Positions 22,262-32,896 of a stretch of DNA of 64,000 nt are shown piece by piece (the first letter of the stretch is position 1; every line of letters begins with the position of its first letter). Source of the stretch: Ctenosaura bakeri (lineage: Eukaryota; Chordata; Lepidosauria; Squamata; Iguanidae); the NCBI GenBank assembly GCA_948474755.1, contig CAOLHI010000395.1, forward strand, positions 868,001 to 932,000, read 5' to 3'. Both the position numbers and the translations under genes were made by a program. Below the pieces are notes generated by a model. That model saw only the letters and a program-made list of their open reading frames with translations, was not told the origin of the DNA and ran no database searches.

Positions 22262-22712
22262 ATTCTACAACAGGACAATTCCTGTTTTAGTAAACAAAAA
22301 GCTTTAAAATGGGCAATGTATAGATTAGAAGAGGAATAAGACTTCCAATCAGGGCATTAATGAACATTGCAAAGGCTTACCCTTTTCAGGAGTGCAGAAT
22401 ATGTAACAGTAATTCCATAATTAAAAAAAACTTTTTTCATGGCTGATGAGCTTGGCACTCCAGACTCATCAGGTGGTGCTTCTTGAAGGTTGGGTGGAGA
22501 ATAGAACTAATGGATGGCATTTTCTCTTGATGTGGCAGGCTCCCCGCCCCCCAGAAGTCTGCGTGCTTTGTGCGGGTTTTTAGAAGAACAGGGAAAAACA
22601 ACCAATGACAGGCAAAGTGATGGGCCACCAGAGGGAACTAGTGGAAATTTTCCCTCTGTTTGGAAGCTTGAAAATACAGACCTGTTTCCCAGTACTTCCT
22701 GCACAGTCTGTA
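22262..22712. other. Unannotated non-coding stretch
   Basis: No gene or repeat recognised. The 169-codon frame that begins at 22514 runs into the next MITE and is judged spurious. Confidence 0.4.
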
Positions 22713-22716
22713 CTGC

Positions 22717-22896
22717 AGCCATTTCTGCACGACACTCTTATAGCGTGATGATTCCACTTTCAACCTCCTATGGAATCCAGGGGTTTGCAGTTCCGGGAGG
22801 GGCCGGCCAGCCCCTCCCGGAACTGCAAACCCCAGGATTCCATAGGAGGTTGAAAGTGGAATCATCGCGCTATAAGAGTGTCGTGCGGAGATGTTC
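22717..22896. mobile_element. Family A MITE, near-perfect palindrome
   Basis: Arms at about 22729-22805 and 22808-22884 are complementary with only two or three mismatches. It shares the GCG subfamily signature with 14.2 kb (TATAGCGTGATGATTCC and GGAATCATCGCGCTATA) and has no spacer. No clean TSD is visible. Confidence 0.9.
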
Positions 22897-23710
22897 CGAG
22901 CCTCATAATTTTATGCTTTGGCCCTGGCTGGTTCACCTCCCCTCCCGATTTCCAAATTCTGTGTCTACACAGTTTGAATTGAACCTTGGTTATAGATATT
23001 TTCATCTTGGTTCCACGTTATGAACACATAGAAATGGCTTCTAAATTGTCAGGATTATTCTACTTCCTAAATCTTGTGTGCCAGGCTAAGACAAGGTCCA
23101 GGGTCCTATCTTGGAAAATGAGATATTGAGGGGAATATATTTAGAGTGACGATGGAGAAAGAATGAGAGGAGGACGAGAGAGGCTGAGTCCTTATAACAG
23201 CTATCCAAAAAATTATCATATATATATGTGAACACACACACAACATAATGCAATATGCTTTGTGTTTCTTTCTCATGTTGTCTCTTGAGTTTTATATTTC
23301 TGTTTCTATTGGGCGGGGGGGAACCAAAAAACTGTTGGAGAAGAAGGCACTATGCATGTATATTTTATGGTTGTGTTCGGGCTTGACCCAAAGACAAACT
23401 TCTTGATGAATAAACACCAGTGATATAAGTTGTGTTCCTGCTTTATGCTCTTCCCTTTAGTTTATAAAAGTCTAAGAGATAAGAAATTGAATTAACATTT
23501 TTCTCTTCTTTAAGGCACAAGCTCTTAAGTATTGTAGACATTTTGCTTCATGTAATGTCACTGAATTTACACTAAGTGCTACCATTAGTTGGGCTGCTTT
23601 TTTAAAAAAAAAATATGTTATGTACCGTTTTAGAGGGTAGTATCCTGAATCCTGTTGATTAGACCTGACAAAAATAGATTCATTGATTCAATTTTTGAAT
23701 AATCAAACAA

Positions 23711-23730
23711 CATATATATATATATATATT
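23711..23730. repeat. (TA)n microsatellite
   Basis: Ten uninterrupted TA units followed by TTTAAAAA. Confidence 0.9.
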
Positions 23731-23810
23731 TAAAAATGGTATGCTTTCAAATTGCTTTTAATTGTACTTAGCATTTAATGAATGAATGAATCTTCTTCAG
23801 AAGATAATTT

Positions 23811-23874
23811 GGAAAGGAAAGGAAAGGAAAGGAAAGGAAAGGAAAGGAAAGGAAAGGAAAGGAAAGGAAAGGAA
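23811..23874. repeat. (GGAAA)n microsatellite
   Basis: About twelve pentamer units with almost no interruption. Confidence 0.96.
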
Positions 23875-24140
23875 GAATCATGCACACACAATCACACCCC
23901 CACACATTCGCTATCTGAAAATTTGTAGAAGGGGAGTTTTGTTTATTTTAGCAAACCCACTTTTTTTGTGCAAAAACTCTTTTCAGGTGGCTATGTAGAG
24001 TCTTCTTGTGCAATACCACTCAGGGTTTTGCTCAAAAAATTAACAATTTTCACACACACACACACAGAGTGGTATCTCAGAGCAGTGTGTGTGTAGGGGG
24101 GGGTTGAATGAAAGAATGTGTTTTTGTGAAAAAACACAGT

Positions 24141-24292
24141 TTTTTTATGTACCTGGCAGCCAATTTTCTTCTTTTAAAAATGCAAGATTTATGGGTTTTG
24201 TGCACATATCCCCAGGTTTTTTATGTACCTGGCAGCCAATTTTCTTCTTTTAAAAATGCAAGATTTATGCGTTTTGTGTACATATCCCCAAC
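24141..24292 (+). repeat. 76-bp tandem duplication
   Basis: Two adjacent units (24141-24216 and 24217-24292) start TTTTTTATGTACCTGGCAGC and differ at only a few sites, including GGG/GCG and TGCAC/TGTAC. The unit is not a recognised repeat. Confidence 0.93.
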
Positions 24293-24299
24293 TCCCACT

Positions 24300-25446
24300 G
24301 TGGCAGTCTTACACAAACACATCTCATAGGTATTTGAAACCATTGGCATTTTAAAAAAAAAAAATAAAAATTTACAGAGAGAGAGAGAGAGAGACAGATT
24401 TTCATAAAAAAAAACCGCATATATTTTTTCACTGAATAATTTCCAGAAAAATAAAGATCTGTGAATATTGAGTGGGAACTGCACAAAATCCTTGCCTCCT
24501 TGCCATTCTACATGAAGAGGTTTTCCCAAATTCAGGAAATATTTTTTTTTCTCCAATCAAGAAACAAATGATATTGAACACTCATTCCATTGCCAGATAA
24601 GAACATGAGTGTACCAGCGGCTATAATCTTCGTGCAACATATGAATGAAGGGGTCTACTCTAGCTTGGAGTAAAGATAGCTTTTACATTGATGTGTTGTT
24701 AGAAGAGATGCCAGTGTCCATCAGCCACCAGAGGGTGAACGTTTTTAAAACACATGCACACAAAATAAAATAAAAAGGAGGGCTTGCTATTTGGAACCAT
24801 AATGCACCATTGTAGAATATGGAACCATTTTGTTTTAATACTCTTGCAACTAGTAATGTAGCCTCCCTCCCCAATGTATTGAGAAACAAATGGGACACTT
24901 ACTTTTCAGACACACTGTGAAGGCACAGAAGGCAGACTGCGAGTACATGGATAAATTGAACCACTTCCCATTAATAGTTGCAGCAGATGATACGATAATC
25001 ACAGTAATATAAGATGAAAGCATTCTACTGTGAATGTTTGGCATACGGTTCTTTAATCTCCAGCACATTTGATGTTTAAACATGCCAGTTGTAACATGAT
25101 TTTGATTAACAGCGATGAGGTACACATCTCCACAAATGGAGGCTGTTTGAGAAGAACGCTGCTATTGAACCACTCCTTTGCAAAATAAAATGGGTAAAAT
25201 CCACAGAATTCAACAATTTGTCACTGCTGGTAATGAATGAACTGGGAGATATATATATTTTTTTAATTCGATTCTCAATCCACATATTTTGGTTTGATCC
25301 TTAGGTTTTCTCCTGACTGCAAATGTTAAGATTCAGACATTTAATTTTGTTAAATGCAACAAAATGTGTGTGTAAGGGAGGTACTTTTAATGTGCCACAG
25401 TCAAGTGTTACATTTTTATCTCCCCAACAGAACTTGATCACTGAGA
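24300..25446. other. Unannotated non-coding stretch
   Basis: A (GA)n tract lies at 24375-24394. The block at about 24900-25140 has balanced, unique-looking sequence and could be constrained. No exon is supported. Confidence 0.4.
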
Positions 25447-25450
25447 CTGA

Positions 25451-25823
25451 GGCCCTTTTCTCACTGCATTTGCCATGTGAAAAAGGGCCTGGAGCGTTGC
25501 ATGATTGTGAGAAGCGATCCGCATGACGCACTCACAATCGCAGGATGCTCCAGGGGCCGGCAGGTGCTGTTTGCGCACCTTTTCATTTTCAACTAGAAGC
25601 CTAAAATGGTGCACAATCATGCATTGCTCCTGGGCCCTGCGTGCACTTGCCTCCAGAACTGCACCAGTCATGCTTCCTGCACAGAAGGAAGAGGAGGGGC
25701 TCTCGCACAAGCAGGTGGCTCTTGCAGATCTGAAGGACCCCAGAAGTGAGAGCCTCTCACCGGAGGCTGCTTGCGTGATCCCTGCACTCCAGTACTGGAA
25801 AATGGTAAGGTGCAGAAAGGGCC
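25451..25823 (-). mobile_element. Family B Harbinger-like MITE, 373 bp
   Basis: The termini GGCCCTTTTCTCAC and GTGCAGAAAGGGCC are inverted repeats, flanked by TGA on both sides (25448-25450 and 25824-25826). The hairpin arms (25489-25511 and 25531-25553) pair as GGAGCGTTGCATGATTG with CAATCGCAGGATGCTCC. Orientation is opposite to the copy at 12.3 kb. Open frames of 148 and 153 codons across it are artefacts of GC content. Confidence 0.9.
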
Positions 25824-25957
25824 TGAGACATAGGGAACTGTCCAGCAGACATGCTGGAACTTGTTGTTGCAGTCGTAGAATCACTACATCTGAAATTTTC
25901 TACACCCCTGTTCTCTTGACATATTTAAGATGTCTTACCATGGTGTACAGAGAGAAA

Positions 25958-26158
25958 ACAAGCCAGCATGGTGTAGTGGTTTGAACATTGTACTATGATC
26001 CTGGAGACCAGGGCTCAATTTTCTTGCTTTGCCATGGAAACCCACAATGTGATCTTGAGTCCATCACATACTCTTAGCCCCAGAAAACCGCATGATAGGT
26101 TCACCATAGGGTCACTGTAAGTCAGAAATGATTTGCTCGCACAACAGCAACAACAGAG
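25958..26158 (+). mobile_element. Sauria-type SINE, full length
   Basis: The tRNA-like head AGCCAGCATGGTGTAGTGGT is followed by GATCCTGGAGACCAGGG, CATGGAAACCCACAATGTG, CATGATAGGTTCACCATAGG and the Bov-B-like tail GTCAGAAATGATTTG plus CAACAGCAACAAC. This is one of the best preserved copies. The 3' part skips the longer central segment seen in other copies. Confidence 0.92.
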
Positions 26159-26329
26159 GGAAACTAAAAAGCAGGTCCCACCATGATCTTTATACGGGGT
26201 TGATATTTTGTGTAGAATCTATGGAGGTTCAAATGGAAAAGCAAAGATTCCCATCACATCAATAGGGCTTATGAGGACTCACAGGAACCCTGGGAAATGC
26301 CTGCTTCATATTCCAGTGGGCTTTGAAGC

Positions 26330-26486
26330 ATAGTTGGATGCGGCTTGGCTGCCCACTTGGTTTTTAAGCAGAAGCTGGATGGCTATCTGTTGGGAGTGCT
26401 TTGATGGGTGTTACTGTATGGCAGGGAGTTAGACTGGATGGCCCCTGGGGTCTCTTCCAACTCTATGATTCTATGATTCTATGTCT
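26330..26486 (+). mobile_element. CR1 LINE 3' end
   Basis: TTTTTAAGCAGAAGCTGGAT, GTTAGACTGGATGGCCCC and the terminal octamer repeat ATTCTATG repeated at the end identify a CR1 3' terminus. Confidence 0.93.
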
Positions 26487-26489
26487 GGG

Positions 26490-28108
26490 TCACTAAATGG
26501 GCATAGGAGGCACATGGAGGGGAGCAAGGTAAGGAGTGAGAACGACTTAGTTATGCCTGGTAGAGCTTTACAGAGACAACCAATGTGTGTAGGTTAAGTA
26601 GAGAAGACAATATTGCTGAAATTATGATCTGTTTCAGTATTTGGCAGTACAAAGGGGTCTTGGAACCAGTTGTTTTCCCTGGTACTTTGTGAGGGTCACA
26701 CAGATTGCAAATAATGCAAAGACAGAGAAGATGGGAGACACACAGTGGGGGAGGGGGGAGGGAGGGAGAAAGGAAAGGAAATATCCAGAAATCTGCTTCT
26801 CATTTTGGAAAAAAAAGGTGTCCCCACCCAGTTACATACATTTGAAAGAATTTATACATTCAAGTTGCAATTTGAAAAGTAATGTTTCAGCTCCGTGTTC
26901 TTGCAGTTCCAGGCACTGATTGCCTACCCCTAATTCTTAGGTTCTACCAATGGAATGTTTCTGGTTGTAAACTTCACAGTGAGTTAGACCCCTTGTCTAG
27001 AACTGATGTTTTCCCTGTACTAACTTTTCAAGGGATTTTCTTCAAATAATTAGTATGCTTTTTTTACTTCCTTAAAAAGGGAAGATTATAGCTCAAATCC
27101 GTTCAACATGCTGATGAATCACTTAAAGCAGGTAGTTTAGAATATATAGTATCTGTTTATACATATAATATATGTTTAGAATATTGCAAATACACATCCA
27201 CATGCATGCCTTTATTCCACACCTTAAGCTGCATGAATCAGTGCAAGCTCTCAACACTGAGTGGTTTAGGAATGTTATTAAAAAGTAGTTTATTAAAAGT
27301 TACACTGTGCTTGTGCTTAGGTAGCATGAAACCAAACAGCAAGTTATGCCTGCTTTACAAAAGAAACAAATGAATGAATAAATAAATACCATGGCTCATT
27401 CATTTTACCTGTGTTCAAAGTAATGCTCTAGCATGTGGTTGCACCCATAAGTGTTCCAATGCATTATCTTCCTTATCTTTATGGACCTTTGGATGGGAAA
27501 AATTACCCATCCCAGCCTTACTTTATAAGCTCCAACTCACTTGATTCTGCTGTCAGTCAAACTGTCAGATCCTGCTAGTCCTGCATTCCCCTAACCTTTG
27601 CCTTCACTGGTTTCCACTTCACTTCATGCCATAATGAGTTTCCTTCAGATTACACTCCATCAAATCCAGTCCTAGCTCCCCATTGCCACCACACCATAGC
27701 GTGACTCTTTCCTTTTCGCATTAGGATCTAACCTTTTGCAGAGTGCCACAAGTTCACCTTCATACAATATCCTTGGGTGGCCCGCTTTCTTCCTCTTGTC
27801 TTTTCCTTTGATTCTTCCTTCACAGTGATGGATGATCTTGGGCAAGATGTGATTCACTTTTAGCACGGTGTTAAAATATGTCAGCATAATTACAATGGGT
27901 CCCACAGTTGCATCACTGAGTGTGAAATGGATGCCAAGACCTTCAACTCACTCCTTGTCCAGTGGCTGGGTACCTTTCCACCTACCGTGTGATAGGGAAG
28001 AAGCTGTGAGTGTGTTTGAGGAACAACCGGCTGTGCTACAGACCACACTTACACAAATTATGAAAAAATAGAACTGCACGCACTATCGTTTTTATGTAGC
28101 TTAATGTT
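26490..28108. other. Unannotated non-coding stretch
   Basis: It holds a purine-rich tract at 26745-26785, AT-rich sequence and a short AAAT tract near 27372. No coding exon was recognised. Confidence 0.4.
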
Positions 28109-28111
28109 CCA

Positions 28112-28203
28112 AGGCAAGCTGGTATAGTGTAATGGCTTGAGTACCAAATTAGTGTCAGATTAGGGCAACCAAAGATCAATTCTCCCCAATTCCATCATGG
28201 CCT
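28112..28203 (+). mobile_element. Sauria-type SINE head fragment
   Basis: GCAAGCTGGTATAGTGTAAT, GGCTTGAGTACC and GATCAATTCTCCCC follow the SINE head, ending near CCATCATGG. It is diverged and truncated. Confidence 0.55.
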
Positions 28204-28209
28204 TCGCCT

Positions 28210-29112
28210 TCTCTTCCTCTTGGTCTATACCAAAGTGCCTTATTTGTACTCTGCTTTCCTTCCAAATGGAGTATAAGAGTGTCATTTCCTCTCATTATTT
28301 TGCAAGGGATGCAAGGGAAACATAACATATTGGAGTGGAGAATTATGGGCATTGGGGAGGGAGTTCTGCATGTTGTGCGCTTTTTGTACATTTGGGTGAT
28401 TTGGGCTGATTTTTTCCCTCCAAACTACTCAAAAATGAGGGCTTGATAGAGGCTGGTAGGGACTGTTTCAGATCTGGAAAATGGGTATGTATGTGTGTGT
28501 CTGTGGACTGGATGTGGCTCACTGTGGCACTTTGTCTATCATTATTTAGAGTGTGTTACCCTCAGAACAAACTGTTTTGCCAGAATAATGTTGTAAACAA
28601 CAGCTCAATAAATCATAAATGAGCAAGCCATTATTTTTTGCAAGGTAAAACACACTTATGAAGGAACTGGATGAGCTCAAAGTGTCCTTGTCTCAAATTA
28701 TAGCTAGTGTTTTGTACATTTCATGTGGAAAGCAGTTAGTTACTATTATCGTCCTACAGCTCTCAAAAGCAATTACCTCCAAACACTTTCTCTTTTCTCA
28801 AAAGTAACTCAAATAGTTGCATCTTAACACTTACCAAATAAAATAAAATTCCTGAATCCTACAAGCTGATGGCCTTTGGTACAGAACGTGCTCTCCACCC
28901 CGGCATCACTTCAACAGCCACAACACAGCGCAAAGACACAACATCATGCGACACCACTTGGACCATGCAATCATCTCCTTCGAACACTGAGTGATCTCGT
29001 GTCAGAAAAGGAATATAATTTGTTCCTTAAAAAATCAAAAACGAACAAACTGACAAACCTCATGTATTGTCACTTTGCCAAGCTAATACTGTCTCTTCAG
29101 ACAATGATCAAA
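28210..29112. other. Unannotated non-coding stretch
   Basis: Unique sequence with a GT-rich segment near 28486-28505. No gene or repeat was recognised. Confidence 0.4.
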
Positions 29113-29118
29113 AACATA

Positions 29119-29550
29119 GGCCCTTTTTGCACTTAGTTTCTGTTGCAAGAGGATCCCTTGAGCATTGCGTAAATGGGAGCGTCGGTCCGTACAACGCACT
29201 CCTATTCACGCGACACTCATGAGCCTAAAGCAGTACGCGCACGCATTTTATTATTTTCGGCTGGAAGCCAAAAATACTGTGCGGTCACGCAATGCTCCCG
29301 TGGCCCTCGCGCACTTACCTGCCATGCGGTTCATCAGATGAGTGGGCCGGTCGCGCTTCCTCCCCCAGTGCAGCCTACAGCTCCCAGGCTGCACTGTGGA
29401 AGGAAGGAGCGGGGTGCTTGCATGACTGTGGCGCGACCAGGAAGCGAGCTGTGGGAGAACTGAGGAGCAATGCGAGTGCCTCGCGCAAGACACTGCTTGC
29501 GCAAACGGCACCCCCCCATCTCTGCGAGCAGGTAATGTGCGGAAAGGGCC
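29119..29550 (-). mobile_element. Family B Harbinger-like MITE, full length
   Basis: 432 bp. It runs from GGCCCTTTTTGCAC to GTGCGGAAAGGGCC and is flanked by ATA on both sides (29116-29118 and 29551-29553). The left part carries the hairpin (TTGAGCATTGCGTAAATGG pairing with CTATTCACGCGACACTCA). It reads opposite to the 12.3 kb copy. Many CpGs remain, which suggests a fairly young insertion. Confidence 0.92.
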
Positions 29551-29634
29551 ATAGATGTGAAATGTGCAGTGCTGCCGGTTGATCAGTGGCTGGGTCAACT
29601 GCCATAATCTCTAAGCAGATGAATTTGTCCAAAC

Positions 29635-29798
29635 AGGTTGATACTGACTTGACCTTCCTTGGAGGTTTTTAATCAGAGGCTGGATGGCCATCTGTCGGGA
29701 GTGCTTAGAGGGTGTTCCTGCATGGCAGGGGGTTGGACTGGATGGCCCCTGTGGTCTCTTCCAACTCTACATTTCTATGATTCTATGATTCTATGACA
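29635..29798 (+). mobile_element. CR1 LINE 3' end
   Basis: CTTCCTTGGAGGTTTTTAAT, CATCTGTCGGGAGTGCTTAG, GTTGGACTGGATGGCCCC and the terminal TTCTATGATTCTATGA repeat. Confidence 0.95.
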
Positions 29799-30020
29799 CA
29801 TTAATGATCAATTCCTGGTAAATCAAGCAGGCGCTTTACTGAATGGATCCCACAGGGATGAATAAGGATATGTTTTTCAGATCATTTTGGATGATAATTT
29901 AGCAAAATTTGAAAATTTCCCCATATATGTGAGAAGAACCTGAGATTTTAAAAACCCTAATAAAGGAGAAACTGCAACTGATGGACTGGGCTCTAACGGC
30001 TTAAATTTTGAAAAAACTAG

Positions 30021-30222
30021 GGGTCTTTCTGCACTACACTGTTATAGCACCATTATTCTACTTTCCACATCCTATGGAATCCTGGGGTTTGCAGTTTAGG
30101 GACGGGCCTTTAGAATTCTCTGCCAGAGAACTCTTTGGCCTCAGTGAACTACAAATCCCAGGATCCCACACAATGTTGAAAGTGGAATAATAGCACTATA
30201 ACAGTGTAGTGTGGAAAGACCC
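30021..30222. mobile_element. Family A MITE, full length, clear TSD
   Basis: The termini GGGTCTTTCTGCAC and GTGTGGAAAGACCC are flanked by TAG on both sides (30018-30020 and 30223-30225). It has the long-spacer subfamily structure with TTTAGAATTCTCTGCCAG in the middle. Confidence 0.93.
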
Positions 30223-30450
30223 TAGGTTGTGCATTCAACCAATTAGTTAGTGATGAATCATGGTTTACACTCCTTTTTTTTTTTCCTGAATAATTCTTAT
30301 TTAGGAAGGGTTTTTAAACAAAAATTACAGAGAAACTATATTTAAAAATAAAGGGGACAGAGAAACTGTTTAGCAAAAGGAAAGTATGAGATGGCAAAAA
30401 TTTGAACAATCAGCTGGGGATAGGGAAAAATATACAGAATCATAATTTTG

Positions 30451-30505
30451 GGCAGCGGTGGGCAACAGCTTTGGGGCCATGGACCGATTTTTCCCCCAAA
30501 ATCAA
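30451..30505. mobile_element. hAT-like terminus fragment
   Basis: GCAGCGGTGGGCAAC followed by TTGGGGCCATGGACCG resembles the terminal segment of a vertebrate hAT MITE. The matching right end was not found. Confidence 0.35.
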
Positions 30506-30509
30506 CTTT

Positions 30510-31438
30510 GTAAATGAAAACCTGTAAATGAAAACCTAAGTCCTATTGATTGGGAAATCAACACATAATTAAATTGCATTGATTCAAAAGGAATCCTCTA
30601 GTTAGGACTACCAATAAAATTCAGGCCACAGGATTTGTGTCGAGGGAGAAAAAGCAAGGGTTATTCTCCGTTTGACCTGCACTTGGGAAAAGGAGCTTTT
30701 TGATCTAGATGGATTATACACTATAATCTGTATCTAATACAAAGATATTATATCCAATTCATAGCCCAGAGCTCATCTAAACCTGTAGTATTATCTTTGA
30801 CATTTCTACTGGGCAGTCGCTGGATTGAAATCATAATCATATTTAGAAATGTCATTATTAGGTTTTGAAAGCTTTAACATTTCCCATCTTTTTCCTATTT
30901 AAATTGATTTTTTTGTCTATGAAGCAGTTAAGAACATCCTTTCCCCATTAAGAAAATTGTCTTTAGTACTGGGATAATATGATATGCAGTTGAAGGATAA
31001 AGAGTTTTAGCATTTCTTTCTTTTTTATTATAGTTCCCAGAAGGCCAATTTTTTAAAATGACTTTACTATCACACCCACACCCTGTTAAGCTCTCCTTCA
31101 CAACAACTCCTCTATGAGGTTCAGTTATCTTAAGTTCCTGGGGCTCTCATGGCTTCTTTTGTTACTTAACTTGTGCGGTTGCTCCTTTTTCTTGTTTTCA
31201 TCCCATAGTATAGAAGAAATCACATGGGACAGGTTACTTCTGATCACAGTAGCATCCATTTTCAGCGTAAGCCTTGGGGTCTCTGCTGGCTTCCAATTTT
31301 GCTTGTTTGCCTGACCTATACTTCCTACCTACAGTGCACCTTCTTCTGGTGTGACCTCCATACACATGAATGCACAACACATCACTCCTATTATAGTAAT
31401 GGATGCAATGGATGTGTACACTCATGGACGCAGTGTGA
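30510..31438. other. Unannotated non-coding stretch
   Basis: AT-rich sequence without a supportable gene. Confidence 0.4.
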
Positions 31439-31439
31439 T

Positions 31440-31547
31440 ATTTCTAAGTCATCCAGTGGGTTTCCAAGGTGAACAGGAGACCAAATCCTGGTCTCCAGGG
31501 TCACAGGTAAACACTCAAACCATTACATCATGCTGGCTCCAACCCCC
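31440..31547 (-). mobile_element. Sauria-type SINE fragment
   Basis: CCAGTGGGTTTCCAAGGTG, ATCCTGGTCTCCAGGGTCA and AAACCATTACATCATGCTGG give the head half of the SINE on the minus strand. The tail half is absent. Confidence 0.78.
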
Positions 31548-31584
31548 AATAAAAAATGCTTTGGGCGGGGGGGGATCCTAACAA

Positions 31585-31722
31585 TTCCTAAGATCTTCTG
31601 GGGAAGTCTTTCTCTTGGTTCCATCACCATCCCCGGCTCACCTGTGTTTAATGTGTTTAATTTACCATGGGAAGTTGCCTTGGGTCTCACTCAAAGGTGG
31701 CATATAAATTTAATAAACAAAC
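31585..31722 (+). mobile_element. LINE-like 3' relic, probably L2/CR1 clade
   Basis: GAAGTCTTTCTCTTGGTTCC and GTTGCCTTGGGTCTCACTC lead into GGTGGCATATAAATTTAATA and a short AAAC tail, a typical reptile LINE or SINE 3' end. It is related to the relics at 15.2 and 35.0 kb. Confidence 0.5.
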
Positions 31723-31788
31723 AAATAATTCAATTTATAGGTTTTTGTGGGTTTTCCGGGCTTTGAGGCTGTGTTCTATTAGTATTTT

Positions 31789-31828
31789 CTCCTGACATTT
31801 AGCCAGCATCTTTGGCTGGCATCTTCAG
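31789..31828 (-). ncRNA. Decayed hammerhead ribozyme motif, left arm
   Basis: Read on the minus strand: CTGAAGA (31828-31822), a perfect GCCAGC/GCTGGC stem around CAAAGAT, then TAAATGTC in place of GAAACGTC. Stem II is better preserved than in the right arm, but the second core segment is altered. Confidence 0.5.
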
Positions 31829-31833
31829 ATCCT

Positions 31834-31873
31834 CTGAAGATGCCAGCCACAGATGCAGGCAAAACATCAGGAG
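31834..31873 (+). ncRNA. Decayed hammerhead ribozyme motif, right arm
   Basis: CTGAAGA (31834-31840) fits the CUGANGA core. A stem-loop segment TGCCAGCCACAGATGCAGGC follows, then AAAACATC where an active ribozyme would have GAAAC followed by a GUC-type site. The G-to-A changes probably reflect CpG decay and should abolish activity. Penelope-like elements are known to carry hammerhead motifs in their terminal repeats. Confidence 0.5.
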
Positions 31874-31959
31874 AAAATACTAATAGAACATGGCCTCAAA
31901 GCCTGGAAAACCCACAACAACCTATGGATTCCAGCCTTGAAAGCCTTCGACTTTACAAT

Positions 31960-32322
31960 TCAATTTATGTTGATTACATTTCCTTTTCCAAACAAGGAGG
32001 ACTGACAGTTGTTCAAAACAAATGTCCCAATGCATGCAAACAGGTTTTTTGACCTCTGGGCACTTGGCCATTGCAGAATACTCTTAATTCTACATACATG
32101 AACACAACTGTTAACATGGAGTGTTTTTACACTCCCAAATATATTGGCGTTCTCATTCTCAAAACATACGCCAAATTATGGGCCTCAGTGATGAAGCATT
32201 GTCATTCATTCCTAGATCAAAACATGGATTTCCCTAACAGATGAAAAAGCCTATCAAGAAGAGGGAGAGACCAGAAAGAATCTTGCACAATCTTCTCTCC
32301 ATATTTGAATGTCCCAAAGTGT
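31960..32322. other. Unannotated non-coding stretch
   Basis: No gene or repeat recognised. Confidence 0.35.
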
Positions 32323-32324
32323 TG

Positions 32325-32612
32325 CAGATGAATTATTCCGCATAGAAAAATGCTGCATGCATTTTGGCTTCCTTTGCAGGTTTCGCGCTCAGAAAATGAG
32401 TTTTCTGTGGGGGAAAAAAAGGCACTGAAAATAGCTTTTATGCACAAAACAAAAAACAAAAACAAGAGCCATATGCCTTTCTACACAAGACAATTATTCA
32501 TTAACACTTTGGGATATTCAAATATGGTGAAAATATGATGGAGGAAGGCTCGTTTTTTCCTGCAGTAGGGAGCAAAGTGCTATAATTATTTCTCTCCAGC
32601 TATGAGGCTGAC
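32325..32612 (-). repeat. Family D repeat relic
   Basis: TTATTCCGCATAGAAAAATGC, GCTCAGAAAATGAGTTTTCTG, CTTTTATGCACAAAAC and the later GGAGGAAGGCTCGTTTTTTCC and AATTATTTCTCTCC are family D type pieces, in the orientation of the right arm at 48.1 kb. Confidence 0.45.
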
Positions 32613-32867
32613 ATTAAAAAAAGAAAAATATATGTCTACATGAGAGCGAAATATATTCACAAGGTTTCATGTATAATCTTCTTCTCTGAAATGCACTTCA
32701 GACTTCAGAAATGTGAACATTTTTATTATAAGGTGCTTTTGGTCTGCCCATGGTTCTAAGGAGCTCTGAAATGAATAATTTTGTTGTGATACTCAACCCC
32801 ACAAAAAATAAAATAAAATTGTATCCCTCAAATGAAGTGGGTGTCGGTTTCAATAAATAAGTAAAAA

Positions 32868-32896
32868 TCATCATCATCATCATCATCTTCATCATC
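32868..32896. repeat. (ATC)n microsatellite
   Basis: About nine trinucleotide units with one change. Confidence 0.9.

Larger units (their letters stand above)
22900..24135. other. Non-coding stretch with several simple repeats
   Basis: It holds short TA and CA tracts near 23215-23242, a G-run near 23312, (TA)n at 23711-23730, (GGAAA)n at 23811-23874 and (AC)n near 24050-24066. There is no gene. Confidence 0.5.
31740..31952. mobile_element. Penelope-like element inverted terminal repeats
   Basis: Two arms, 31745-31827 and 31835-31918, are reverse complements with scattered changes (GTGGGTTTTCCGGGC, TTTTCTCCTGAC, GGCTGGCATCTTCAG) and meet at a short centre, ATCCT. The right arm continues with TTCCAGCCTTGAAAGCCTTC. 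The wording matches the terminal repeats of squamate Penelope-like elements as I remember them. Each arm contains a CTGAAGA plus stem motif that looks like a decayed hammerhead core. Confidence 0.75.

Noticed and set aside
22514..23023. 169-codon plus-strand frame
   Set aside because: The central third is the palindromic family A element, which also gives an open frame on the other strand. No domain is present.
25438..25984. Open frames of 148 (minus) and 153 (plus) codons
   Set aside because: They overlap on opposite strands within a GC-rich family B MITE. The length follows from base composition.
25958..26030. tRNA-like sequence considered as a tRNA gene
   Set aside because: It continues into the SINE body and Bov-B-like tail, and the cloverleaf is not maintained. 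It is a SINE head.
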